DNA of 64,000 nt, taken from positions 1 to 64,000 of the forward strand of contig NZ_JAABNT010000012.1 of NCBI RefSeq assembly GCF_010667575.1. The letters are read 5' to 3'. This stretch comes from Sulfitobacter sediminilitoris. Its GTDB lineage: Bacteria > Pseudomonadota > Alphaproteobacteria > Rhodobacterales > Rhodobacteraceae. A program made the position numbers and the translations under genes. Each line of letters begins with the position of its first letter. The stretch's first letter is position 1. The notes under the pieces are model-generated. The model was not told the DNA's origin, did not search any database, and saw only the letters and a program-made list of their open reading frames with translations. This document shows positions 46,762-55,700 of this stretch, in pieces.

Positions 46762-46966
46762 CTGGCCCCCCCATTGGTCTTAAACTGTGTGATCGCCTCT
46801 GGCAGCACAGTACACTTTTATCCATCACAAACACTTCAAAATAAAGATTAAATCTACATAAATCCTCCGAGATAATGGTGTGGAGAAAAATGCGGGCTTG
46901 ACCATTAGTCAGCCTTATCGTCATTTTTATGTCAATGCCTTTCCAGCAAAAAAATAGGGGCTTAGT
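46762..46966. promoter_or_regulatory. divergent control region between tssA and the 562-aa gene
   Basis: A 205-bp AT-rich region from which the T6SS run (left) and the accessory run (right) must start. For the plus strand a candidate promoter is TTGACC (46898-46903), 17 bp, TCATTT (46921-46926), about 40 bp before the TTG start at 46967. On the minus side only the G-rich stretch just before the tssA ATG can be assigned, as a ribosome site. TTGAC...GTCA occurs here and upstream of the 9475 gene, possibly by chance. Confidence 0.45.
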
Positions 46967-48655
46967 TTGGCTTATATCCCGATCAAGACCGAAGAGCTTA
47001 AAAAGCTGGTGATGATGGGCAAGCGACGCCCGATGAACCTTGCTTATAATCCGGGTCCGAAAGACGACGACCTGTTAATCATCGACCGCAAGAAACCGCC
47101 CGAGGTGATCGGGCGGGAGGCCAAGAAGATAGGCAAAGGGCCGAAGGTCACCTTTGGAACATTTGAGATCGAAGCGCGCAAATTCATCTACAAGACAGAC
47201 AAGGAACTGCCAGGACTATCAAAAAAGCTGCGCAAATATCTCAAAAAGCTCGACTATTCTTTCAGCGTTGAGATTTTTGACTCAACCGGAACGCTACTTG
47301 AAGCGGACGGTATCGAGGATCAGGACAACGCCTTACAGAAACCGCAGGCGGCGCCCACCGACAAGAAAGAACAGACTGAGGCAGCCACAGCGCCGCCAGG
47401 CAAAAACGAACAAATTAACGTTGGTAGCGCCGATCACGGACAGCGCGCCGCACTGACCGAACGGCTGCGAGGCCTGCAAGCACCGATCGCTGAATTGGGC
47501 ACAGCCGGCACACCCCTGAAAAAGGTGGTGGCGCGGGTTATTCCTTTTTTGAAACGCGGTGAGCTGAACAAGGCCGAAGCTACAATTGGCAAAATTGAGC
47601 AAGGCGTTGCAAAGGCATTGGCCTCCAAGGCGGCCACGACAGAAAAGCCCCAAACAGAGACGGCAGATACCCCAGATCCCAAAGCCCTAATGGCGCGGGC
47701 GGGATCGTTGAAGAAAGCGCTGGATCAATCGAAAAGCGCAGATACAAAATTGGTCAAAACAATTTTGTTACAAGCGCTTATCCTTCTAAAGGCCCATGAT
47801 TTTGTTGGAGCTGACAATGAACTGACCGCAGCAGAAAACATGCTGAGCGCTCTCTCTGAGGCCCCTGCCAAAGGCGTCCGGGAGGGTGATAATAACGAGC
47901 AAAACGATCAGACGGTAGCAGACAAACAAACAGCAAATGTAGAGGCAACGTATCAAGAAGACGCCCATGATCAGGATGCTGAACAGGACCGCGAAACCGA
48001 CCCTGATGCCGCATCACAGGAACAGGCGGAATGGGAGGCCACACTTGGCCCCCTGCAGGCCGAAGTCGACGCCGCGATGGATGAAAAAAGCGGTGATCTT
48101 GATTCCGTCAACCTTGCGTTCAACTTTGCCAAATCTCAGGCAACGTCGAAAGATTTTGCAGGCGCGTTGAGGGCCGCTGAGACAACTAGAAAGCGGATCA
48201 AAGATGCGGCGGAGGCCATCGGAGAGGCACGGTCCGACGAGACTGCGGGCGCCACACCGGACAATGTCGTCGCGTACCTGAAATCCCGGCTCAACTGGAT
48301 CAACACGCGCAACGGGCTTTACGCCGATGTGGTCAAGCTCAAGATGACCATCGATGCAAAGGTGCGCGAAATCGAAGGCATGGAAGATATCGCGCAGAAT
48401 ACCTCCATGCTGGTCGATTATCTTGAGGATCTAGACAGCACCCTTGAGGACAAACTGAATGCGCTGGTTGAAACGCCAGGCGGGGCAGAGCGTGAGAAAC
48501 TCAAGCAAGATTCGATCAAGATCATTCGCGACTATCGCAGCACGCTGGATGGCGCGTTTTTTCAAGCCGTTGACCAGAACGGCTTCACCGACACCAAAAT
48601 CCGCGCCCGTGCATTGGACGCACTTTCAGAGGTCGAAACCGCCTTGGCTGCATAG
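46967..48655 (+). CDS. 562-aa paralogue of the 597-aa helical-repeat protein
   Basis: Unrecognised family. Residues 1-115 match the start of the 597-aa protein (LAYNPGPKDDDLLIIDRKKP, KVTFGTFEIEARKF); repeat units lie at about 162-218 (LTERLRGLQAPIAELGTAG), 241-297 and 350-412; the C-terminus (REKLKQDSIKIIRDYRSTLD, VDQNGF, ALSEVETAL) also matches. Starts with TTG behind AGGGG; no better ATG is available at the conserved N-terminus. First gene of the plus-strand run leading into the ExbB/ExbD genes and divergent from tssA. Cytoplasmic by sequence. A chaperone or adaptor role is inference. Confidence 0.88.
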   Translation: MAYIPIKTEELKKLVMMGKRRPMNLAYNPGPKDDDLLIIDRKKPPEVIGREAKKIGKGPKVTFGTFEIEARKFIYKTDKELPGLSKKLRKYLKKLDYSFSVEIFDSTGTLLEADGIEDQDNALQKPQAAPTDKKEQTEAATAPPGKNEQINVGSADHGQRAALTERLRGLQAPIAELGTAGTPLKKVVARVIPFLKRGELNKAEATIGKIEQGVAKALASKAATTEKPQTETADTPDPKALMARAGSLKKALDQSKSADTKLVKTILLQALILLKAHDFVGADNELTAAENMLSALSEAPAKGVREGDNNEQNDQTVADKQTANVEATYQEDAHDQDAEQDRETDPDAASQEQAEWEATLGPLQAEVDAAMDEKSGDLDSVNLAFNFAKSQATSKDFAGALRAAETTRKRIKDAAEAIGEARSDETAGATPDNVVAYLKSRLNWINTRNGLYADVVKLKMTIDAKVREIEGMEDIAQNTSMLVDYLEDLDSTLEDKLNALVETPGGAEREKLKQDSIKIIRDYRSTLDGAFFQAVDQNGFTDTKIRARALDALSEVETALAA

Positions 48656-48675
48656 GGCTCAAACAGAGGATTATT

Positions 48676-49104
48676 ATGCTATTTCAGAAATTTAAATCAG
48701 TTGTCACTGCTCTTTTTGTCGCCCTTTTGCCCGGGCATGCCCTAGCCCAGGACGGCAGTCTCACCGTTGAGTTGAACAAGACCGAAGCTTCTGACAACGG
48801 CGGTTGCAGTGCATTCTTTTTGTTTCGCAACGAAACCAACAACAGCTTTGAGGGCTTTGAGATGTCTTTGGCCATCCTCGATACCCAAGGTGTGATTGAC
48901 CGGCTCTTGTCCATCGACGCGGCCCCCCTGCCCGTCAGCCGAACAACGCTAAAACTCTTTGAAGTCCCTGAAATCGCCTGTGACAATATCTCGGAGATAC
49001 TCTTGCACGATCTGACCTCCTGCCGCCCGCAGAACGGGGATGAGATGGATTGCTTTCCCATACTGACGCTGCGCAGCAAGGCCAACGCGGCGCTGGTCAA
49101 ATAG
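48676..49104 (+). CDS. small exported protein, unknown function
   Basis: 142 aa with a signal peptide (KSVVTALFVALLPGHALAQD, cleavage after ALA near residue 24) and a mature part with four cysteines (in NGGCSAFF, EIACDN, LTSCRP and MDCFP), likely two disulfides in the periplasm. The fold looks beta-rich. AGAGGA precedes the ATG. It ends 2 bp before the ExbB-like start, so it belongs to the same unit. No family recognised; it may be the periplasmic partner of the Exb/TonB-like set. Confidence 0.8.
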   Translation: MLFQKFKSVVTALFVALLPGHALAQDGSLTVELNKTEASDNGGCSAFFLFRNETNNSFEGFEMSLAILDTQGVIDRLLSIDAAPLPVSRTTLKLFEVPEIACDNISEILLHDLTSCRPQNGDEMDCFPILTLRSKANAALVK

Positions 49105-49106
49105 CC

Positions 49107-49733
49107 ATGTCATTTGATCTCAGTTCACTTGGCGCGGGCGGCGTGATCATCGCCGTGCTGCTTTTGCTGTCCGCGCTTTCGCTCGCGCTGATCGTGGTCA
49201 AGACGCTGCAACTTTGGTCGGCACGTAGCGGCGCAGCAAAGCGTGAAGAGGCGTTGGCGCAGTGGGCCAGCGGAAAAAAGGATCAGGCGGAAGCCATCGC
49301 CAAGAGCGGCAAGAGCCCGGCTGATCGCGTGATGGCCTATGCGATGCAATCACTAGGCAAAGGGTTCAAGGGCCCTGCATTGACCACCGAATTGCTGCGA
49401 CGCGGGAACGAGGAGTTTGCCCGGATGAACAGCATGATCCGGTTGCTCGAGCTGATCGCGATGATCAGTCCGCTTTTGGGGCTTTTGGGTACGGTCATGG
49501 GAATGATCCAGTCTTTCCAAGCACTTGAGATGGCGCAGGGCGCGGCAAATGCCTCTGTCCTTGCGGGCGGGATATGGCAGGCCCTTCTGACCACCGCTGT
49601 CGGCCTTCTGGTGGCGATCCCAGCCGCCGTCGCGGCCACCCTTCTGTCCGCGCGCGCGGAAAGTGCCGCCCAGATGATCGAGAACGCGATTGGCCGACTG
49701 ATGCTGGTAGAGGAAAATCCGAACGCCGCCTGA
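49107..49733 (+). CDS. ExbB/TolQ/MotA-family proton-channel protein
   Basis: 208 aa. Membrane segments at about residues 8-30 (GGVIIAVLLLLSALSLALIV), 110-130 (ELIAMISPLLGLLGTVMGMI) and 150-172 (AGGIWQALLTTAVGLLVAIP), the MotA/TolQ/ExbB layout with LGLLGTVMGMIQSF and LLTTAVGLLVAIPA motifs. It uses the proton gradient with the two ExbD-like proteins. The start at 49107 begins the recognisable sequence; the frame to 49050 overlaps the preceding gene. Confidence 0.92.
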   Translation: MSFDLSSLGAGGVIIAVLLLLSALSLALIVVKTLQLWSARSGAAKREEALAQWASGKKDQAEAIAKSGKSPADRVMAYAMQSLGKGFKGPALTTELLRRGNEEFARMNSMIRLLELIAMISPLLGLLGTVMGMIQSFQALEMAQGAANASVLAGGIWQALLTTAVGLLVAIPAAVAATLLSARAESAAQMIENAIGRLMLVEENPNAA

Positions 49734-49761
49734 TCCCCGTCACAGATGCGGACCCTGAACC

Positions 49762-50199
49762 ATGACCGATGTCCCTCCCCTGACCTTGAAAAGACCACGC
49801 CCCGCGCGGGCGCTGATTTCTTTGGTGGCGATGATCGATGTGCTGCTGATCCTGCTCGTCTTTTTTATGGTGACCTCAACCTACCTTGATCTCAACATGA
49901 TCCCGGCAGTGTCACAGAACAATGATACTAACACCACGGTGACGACGACCCAAGACACAACGCCACCGATCTTGATCCGTATCGGAGCAGATGGCGCACC
50001 GGTGATCCGGGGCAAGGTCATTGCGCTTGCTGATCTTGATACCCTTCTACGCGACCGTCTTGCGTCGTCACCGACACTGCCGGTGATGATCCTACCCACC
50101 GGTGTTGCCCGCACGCAAGCCTTGGTCAGCGTCATGGATACGGCAACACGCGCAGGTGTTCGGAATGTCAGGGTAATCCGTCTTGAGGCGCGGCAATGA
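49762..50199 (+). CDS. ExbD/TolR-family protein (first copy)
   Basis: 145 aa. One N-terminal membrane helix with the essential Asp (LISLVAMIDVLLILLVFFMV) and a periplasmic domain ending in AGVRNVRVIRLEA, the usual ExbD/TolR shape. Stator partner of the ExbB-like protein. Overlaps the next gene by ATGA. Confidence 0.92.
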   Translation: MTDVPPLTLKRPRPARALISLVAMIDVLLILLVFFMVTSTYLDLNMIPAVSQNNDTNTTVTTTQDTTPPILIRIGADGAPVIRGKVIALADLDTLLRDRLASSPTLPVMILPTGVARTQALVSVMDTATRAGVRNVRVIRLEARQ

Positions 50200-50594
50200 A
50201 GCTGACGCGGACCCCTGCCCGGCAAGCGCCGGAAACGATTATTGCACTTATCGATGTAGTGTTCTTTTTGCTGGTATTTTTCATGCTGATCGGCCGGATG
50301 GACGCCACAGCCCCGTTCGAGGTCACGCCGCCCATGGCGCGCACCGGCGCGGACATGCCAGCAGGCGGCATCACGCTTTCGGTTGGTGAAACGGGCGAAA
50401 TGGCCGTAGACGGTGCGCCAACGGCGGACCCGCTAACCGCGCTTTTGGATGGCTTGGCGCAAAATTCCGAGACACTCGTGCGCATCAATGCTCATCATGC
50501 AGCCGAGCTGCGGCACATTTTGCCCCTGATCGCCGAGCTTGAGGCCGCCGGGGCTAAGGACGTGGCACTTGTCGTCACACCTGCCAGCCCGTGA
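50196..50594 (+). CDS. ExbD/TolR-family protein (second copy)
   Basis: 132 aa. Membrane helix with Asp (TIIALIDVVFFLLVFFMLIG) and a periplasmic domain with ITLSVGETGEMAVDG and ending GAKDVALVVTP. Two different ExbD-type proteins suggest a hetero-oligomeric stator. Overlaps the next gene by GTGA. Confidence 0.92.
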   Translation: MKLTRTPARQAPETIIALIDVVFFLLVFFMLIGRMDATAPFEVTPPMARTGADMPAGGITLSVGETGEMAVDGAPTADPLTALLDGLAQNSETLVRINAHHAAELRHILPLIAELEAAGAKDVALVVTPASP

Positions 50595-51988
50595 GGTCCG
50601 AGGGCGGCACTTGGGGCGTCGGCTTGATTGCCTCGGCATTGGTGCATGTCGCCGCAGCGGCGGGGCTGATGGCAGCGCTGCAACCTGAACCGATAAAGAA
50701 CCAGCCCACCCCCTCAAGCCGCCTTAACGTCGAAGCCCAGCAAGTCACCCGAAGCGAAGCGGCGGAACAGGCGCCGCCTGCGGAAAAGCCCTCGGAGGAG
50801 GCGACGAAAGGGGCGGCACTGGGCGTCGGCGCCATTGTACAGTCAGTGGCCGAGGCAATCAGTGCCCCAACGGTTGCCGCCGAAATACAGGACCCGGAAA
50901 GCCAGACAGAGACGGGCCAGCTTTTCTTGCCCAGCTTGACCCCCACTCCAGCAGCGCAACCGGACGCTCCCCAGGCCGTTCTTGCCTCTCCGGCCACGAT
51001 CAAAGCCGCTCAATCGGCACCAACGGCAGTGTCTGCCGCGCCAGCCCCAGTACCTGCGGCAGCGGTCAGACCCGATGTCCCCCCTGCTGTTGCGACCGCC
51101 CCGACGGCACCAAAGCCGACAGCAGCGCCGCCGAAAACACCGCCAAGCGCCACGGCCCCAGCACAAGCGCCCAGAATGACGGCATCAAAGGCAGTACTTG
51201 CCTTTCCTGCCGCAGGCAGTGTCGATCCTGTTTCCCTTGCCGCTTTTCAAAGCTTTACGCAGCCTGATGCAACAAACGGCGTGGACGTTCGGGACACTGT
51301 GGGCGCCGCGCTCTCGGTTCCATGTTCGCGTATGCAAGTCACCTTTGATCCTGACACAACCACATTGAGATTGACCGGCCATGTCCCACAAGACAGTCAG
51401 CGTGGCCCGGTGCTTGCCGCGCTTCGCGAACAGATGGGCGAAGACATCGCAGTGACCGATAATCTTCTGGTACTGCCCGCGCCCCAATGTGCCGCCCTGT
51501 CAGGCATCGCATCCGTAGGCTTGCCACAATCAACCGACCAGATCACGAACCCCCTGATTGTAGGTGCTGATACCCATGCCAGAGCGTTCGACTTCGTCAA
51601 GGACCAGCCGCTGGTACTGGAGATGACGGGCGCTGATTATCCCGCCTATGTCTACGTCGACTACTTTGATGCCGCAGGTAACGTGATCCACCTGTCACCG
51701 AATGAAGCATCGCCATTGACGCAAGTTCCACCCAAGCAACCCATTGATATCGGAGCGCGCCAGCCGGGCGAGCCCGGGCTGCATGTCATCATTGGGCCAC
51801 CCTACGGCCAAGAGATCGCCGCCGCTTTTGCCGCGTCTGTTCCTCTTTATGAAGGTCTCAGGCCGGTGATTGAACCTGCCGACGCATATCTGGAATGGAT
51901 GAAATCCCGCGTCGCGGAGGCGCGGGCAGCGCATGCGGATTTCAAAGGCGAATGGGTCTATTTCTTCGTGACGACAAAACCCGAATAA
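50591..51988 (+). CDS. TonB-like energy-coupling / periplasmic sensor protein
   Basis: 465 aa. N-terminal membrane anchor (VGLIASALVHVAAAAGLMAA), a long Pro/Ala-rich stretch (about 30-205) as in TonB, then a BON-like unit (PCSRMQVTFDPDTTTLRLTG) and a C-terminal domain with YPAYVYVDYFDAAGNVIHLS and a final VPLYEGLRPVIEPADAYLEW. The last domain resembles the periplasmic end of PpkA (LSVSVLDVSGNVFHL, PLFREMRP), suggesting that both read or act on the same periplasmic T6SS component. It is not an ordinary TonB: the usual YP-containing C-terminal domain was not seen. The GTG start overlaps the preceding gene. Confidence 0.8.
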   Translation: MRSEGGTWGVGLIASALVHVAAAAGLMAALQPEPIKNQPTPSSRLNVEAQQVTRSEAAEQAPPAEKPSEEATKGAALGVGAIVQSVAEAISAPTVAAEIQDPESQTETGQLFLPSLTPTPAAQPDAPQAVLASPATIKAAQSAPTAVSAAPAPVPAAAVRPDVPPAVATAPTAPKPTAAPPKTPPSATAPAQAPRMTASKAVLAFPAAGSVDPVSLAAFQSFTQPDATNGVDVRDTVGAALSVPCSRMQVTFDPDTTTLRLTGHVPQDSQRGPVLAALREQMGEDIAVTDNLLVLPAPQCAALSGIASVGLPQSTDQITNPLIVGADTHARAFDFVKDQPLVLEMTGADYPAYVYVDYFDAAGNVIHLSPNEASPLTQVPPKQPIDIGARQPGEPGLHVIIGPPYGQEIAAAFAASVPLYEGLRPVIEPADAYLEWMKSRVAEARAAHADFKGEWVYFFVTTKPE

Positions 51989-51997
51989 GCGCTGCGG

Positions 51998-52696
51998 TCA
52001 GGCCGCATCCTGGCCGACACCCATGTACAGCTTTTGCATATCAACGAACATGCCCTTGGTCAGGTCCGTCCTGATCGGGTTCCACCCTTCAGGATTCGCC
52101 TCGATTTCCAGCAACAGCGCCCGATCTACTTCGATCTGCTGGGACACGTCTTCGGTCATCATGTCGATCCAGACCAGCGTGAGCGTATCCGGCGCGACAT
52201 CCACCACCCGCAGTTCGATCCCGGCCTGCAGCGGCGCTTCGGGAACGCGCCGCAACAGATCCAGCTTCAGCATCTCTATCGACACGTCATCCAGGCCGGA
52301 CTTGCGCAGCAAGAGTTTCTCGCGAGTGGCGGGCCATCCGAACGTGAGCCGGGGCCGCAGGTCAGCGCCGACCTCTTGCGCCGACGGGGTTGCCTTGGCG
52401 CCATAGCTTTCATCGAAAAGCGCCTGCACCTCTTTCTCCAGGGTCCGAAAATCCGTGATCTGCCGGGGGGGATAAGCCGCGAGCCAAAGCCCGAATTCCA
52501 TGTCGAGATAGTTGAAAAGCGGCTCCAGCCGCATTTCGGCATCGCAGGACGGGCAGTTCACCGACTGGAAACTGTTGTTCAGAATGTCGTCGCGCAGGTC
52601 AGGGCGACGATCCGCGTTCACACTGCCGGCCGCCTGAAAGTCAGAGGTGGTCTGGCATTCCGAACACTCGATTGTCGTGGTCGTAAACAGGGACAT
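51998..52696 (-). CDS. CpXC-domain protein next to the zincin giant
   Basis: 232 aa, cytoplasmic. The N-terminal CpXC-type zinc-ribbon pattern is visible: IECSECQTTS, then LRDDILNNSF, VNCPSCDAEMRLEPLFNYLD (two C-x-x-C pairs) and LAAYPPRQI. The C-terminal part is alpha/beta without a recognised family. It starts 18 bp after the end of the 1703-aa gene on the same strand, hence probably co-transcribed, and converges with the TonB-like gene. A chaperone or immunity role for the giant is possible but unproven. Confidence 0.78.
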   Translation of the reverse strand: MSLFTTTTIECSECQTTSDFQAAGSVNADRRPDLRDDILNNSFQSVNCPSCDAEMRLEPLFNYLDMEFGLWLAAYPPRQITDFRTLEKEVQALFDESYGAKATPSAQEVGADLRPRLTFGWPATREKLLLRKSGLDDVSIEMLKLDLLRRVPEAPLQAGIELRVVDVAPDTLTLVWIDMMTEDVSQQIEVDRALLLEIEANPEGWNPIRTDLTKGMFVDMQKLYMGVGQDAA

Positions 52697-52714
52697 TGGC
52701 CCCTCCTTTCAGCA

Positions 52715-55700
52715 TCAAAGGTTGAGGATCTCATCCTTGTGGGGGTGATTGTCATTCAGACGGCCACTGTGGAAGGCTGCATATAGCTCTGAAAACCATT
52801 CGCCGGGGGCGCGGAACTGATAGCCGGATACGGCGTACTGGCGCTGCTCTGTCAGGTATCTGGCCCAGCTTTTGTCATAGCTTTCGACATAGGTGTGTTT
52901 GCCGATCGCGCAGGCGGCGGCAATGCTGGCGGAGGACCACGGCTTGTTACCCGCGCGGGCGCGGTCAACGAACATGCGGCATTCCTCCATCCGCCTGCGC
53001 CATTCCTCGGCGTCACATCCATCCGGGTCAGGGATCGGCAGGTTTCGCCCCTGAGAGCTTAGCATATATTCCGCGACATAATCCGGATCGAACTTATACT
53101 CCCCCGCGATGATCCCCGCAGGTTCACTGACGTCCGCGCCAAAGACTTTCCAGCCCGCCAACCGCTCCCCGTGCTTTTTCATGAAGCCCATCTTGTCATC
53201 CACGGCGTGGCCCACCTCGTGCAAGGTATTCCAGCTAAACGCTGTCCGTTCCTCGCCCGGTTTGGGAATGGCGCGGTCGTGCAGCTTGCCGATCTCATGT
53301 TCGATGGCGATGCTGTAAATACGCGAGGTCTTGTCGTCGCCTTCCCGCATCGCGATCTTCTTGTCACCGCTGTTATAGCTTGATGCCGCCGACCGGCCGT
53401 CGAAATGCATGAAGGTCAGCATGCTGTCATTCTCAAGCGTATCGCTGGGTGGCAGCTTGGACATCGTCTCGTAGAATTTCCGGATGTTGGGTGCGGGCAA
53501 TTCCATATCCGCGTCATCTGCGGCAACACCGTCCTTTGCCGTGCCACCCGGTTTGTTCAGTTCCAGCTTGCAGCCAAAGCGGGTTTCAAAGGCGACCGCC
53601 ATGACCTTGCGCTGCACCGAAGCTTCAAGCTTGCCGATGATCCCGTCGAGTTTGTCGATCCCGTCAGGGGACTCCAGAATTGCCTTCAGGTCTTCTGGCG
53701 CGGGCGGCGTATTTGCCGCCAGCTTGATCCGCACCTCTGCCATATCAAGTTGAACCCGTGCCGCCTTGACCTCCTTGACCGCAGAACTGTGATTGCGGTC
53801 TGCCGCGCGGGTTGCAGCGGTATCGAGCGCCCGGTGGGCCAGCGTCAGATCCTCGCGAATAAGGTGACGGTGTTCGCCTTTCTCCAGATCTGCAAGCGCT
53901 GCCGCGACGGGTTCTCTTTCATTGCCATAGGCCAGATGGGCATCCAGCACCTTTCGCAGGTCGCGCAGCGCGGTGATCGTCTCTTCAATGTCTTTCTGGG
54001 TTTGTGCCCGGTTTGACTTGGCCGAACGTGCCGCGTTCATCGACACTTCCAATGCCGCCATCCGGTCTGAAATGTCATCTTGGGCGAAATCGGCATGTTC
54101 CGCTTTCTGCCGCAAGGGGTGGCTATGTTGCAGGGACGTGGCAAGTGTCCGCGCAACGGCTGCTGAATCGTTCAACTGATCATATTGCGCCATCAGCAGC
54201 GTGATCTGCACGCATCCATCCACCGCCGCTTCGACATCTTGCCGGGCGGATGTGAAATTCTCATCGGCGGCTGCCCGTGCGGCGTCCAATCGCGCGTGGC
54301 ACTGCATGATTTCCTCATGCACGTACATCGCCGACGGCTCCTTGCTCAGATCGTCTAGTGTCTTTTCAGCCTTGGAGATCGCTGCCATCAGGTCTTCGGG
54401 ATCATCCTCGGCGATGACCTTGATATCGGTGATGACATCGGCAAAATCCGCGACGCGTTTTGCGCTGTCCTTAGCGGTGTCGCATTCATCCTTCAGTTCG
54501 GTATAGAGGTCCGTCGCGATGGCAAAGTCAAAGCCCGCAGCCTTTCTCTGCGCATTCGCATCCTTGCCTTCCAACCGTGCCAGCAAGGGTTCAATCGCCG
54601 GGGACCTGATTTGGCGCACCCGTTCGAGCGCCTCTTGCGCCCTCGTTTTCTGCAGCGCATAGCGATCGTACTTGTCCAGCTCCGCGCCAGCCGCGTCACA
54701 ATCCGCAAGGAAGGTATCAAGTGCCTTCTTCGCCCCACCATAGTTATCAAGATCCGCCTTTGCCGCGGCGCCATCAAGGGTCGTACGCAGCGCTTTAACC
54801 GCCCCGTATCCCGGACCCGCCTGCGGCACCGAGCGCGGCTCAAGTTCATCCAGCTTGCGTTCGCAGGCCAGCTTGTGCGGGAGGTAGAGATCAAAGCTCT
54901 CTGCTTTCTTCCGTGCCCAATAGGCCAGACGGTAAATCTGAATAGCCGTGTGGTAGGACTCGCCGAAGTTTCCCTTCGCGTGTGCTTCATCCATCTTGGC
55001 GGTCAGCCGGGTGATCTCGGACGCTTCCTCCGTCGTCGATGCATGGGTCATCTCGACCCCCTGCTTGCCGCGTACATATTGCTTGATGAATGCCTCTGCC
55101 TGTTCGTATTCCTTGAAGGTCCCCTCAAAGGCCGCCACCAGTTCGACGCCCTTTCGCGCGTGATTGCCCGCCTCGGTCAGGTTCCGGTCATCGAACGCGG
55201 TGTTCATCTGATCCAGCACAGCCTGAAGACGGTCCGCCACCGCCGCCATATGCCCGGCCACATTGGGCGCGCGGAATTTGGCCAGCTGGGCTTCGATCTT
55301 CGATCTCGCGTCCTTGATCGACGTTGAGAAATGCGCCATCGCGTCAAGGCCCAAACGAGCCTTCGCCTGCCCTTCGGCCAAGGTGCGAACCGCGCTGGGA
55401 AAATCCAGCGTAAGATCTTTCACCGCCTTTGCTGCATCTTCCACCGATTGCTCGGCATCGTTGATCTCGTCATCGATCACGTTGTCCGCATTCGCATCCT
55501 TGGCCAGCGCAATGACTCCCTCGGTCACGATCCGTTGTGCCTCGTAACTCGCCGCAGCGGTAAGTTTCAAAGCAATGCTTTTGCAGTCTTCGATGGCGTC
55601 ATTGAGCACATCTTGAGCCTGTTGCAGGTCTCCGGCCATCATGCCTTCGGCTGAGCGAGCCTTATTGTCTGCCGCCTCAAGCGCAGTGCCAAACATGCTA

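Noticed and set aside
54611..55327. 238-codon plus-strand open frame
   Set aside because: Antisense shadow of the helical part of the 1703-aa protein.
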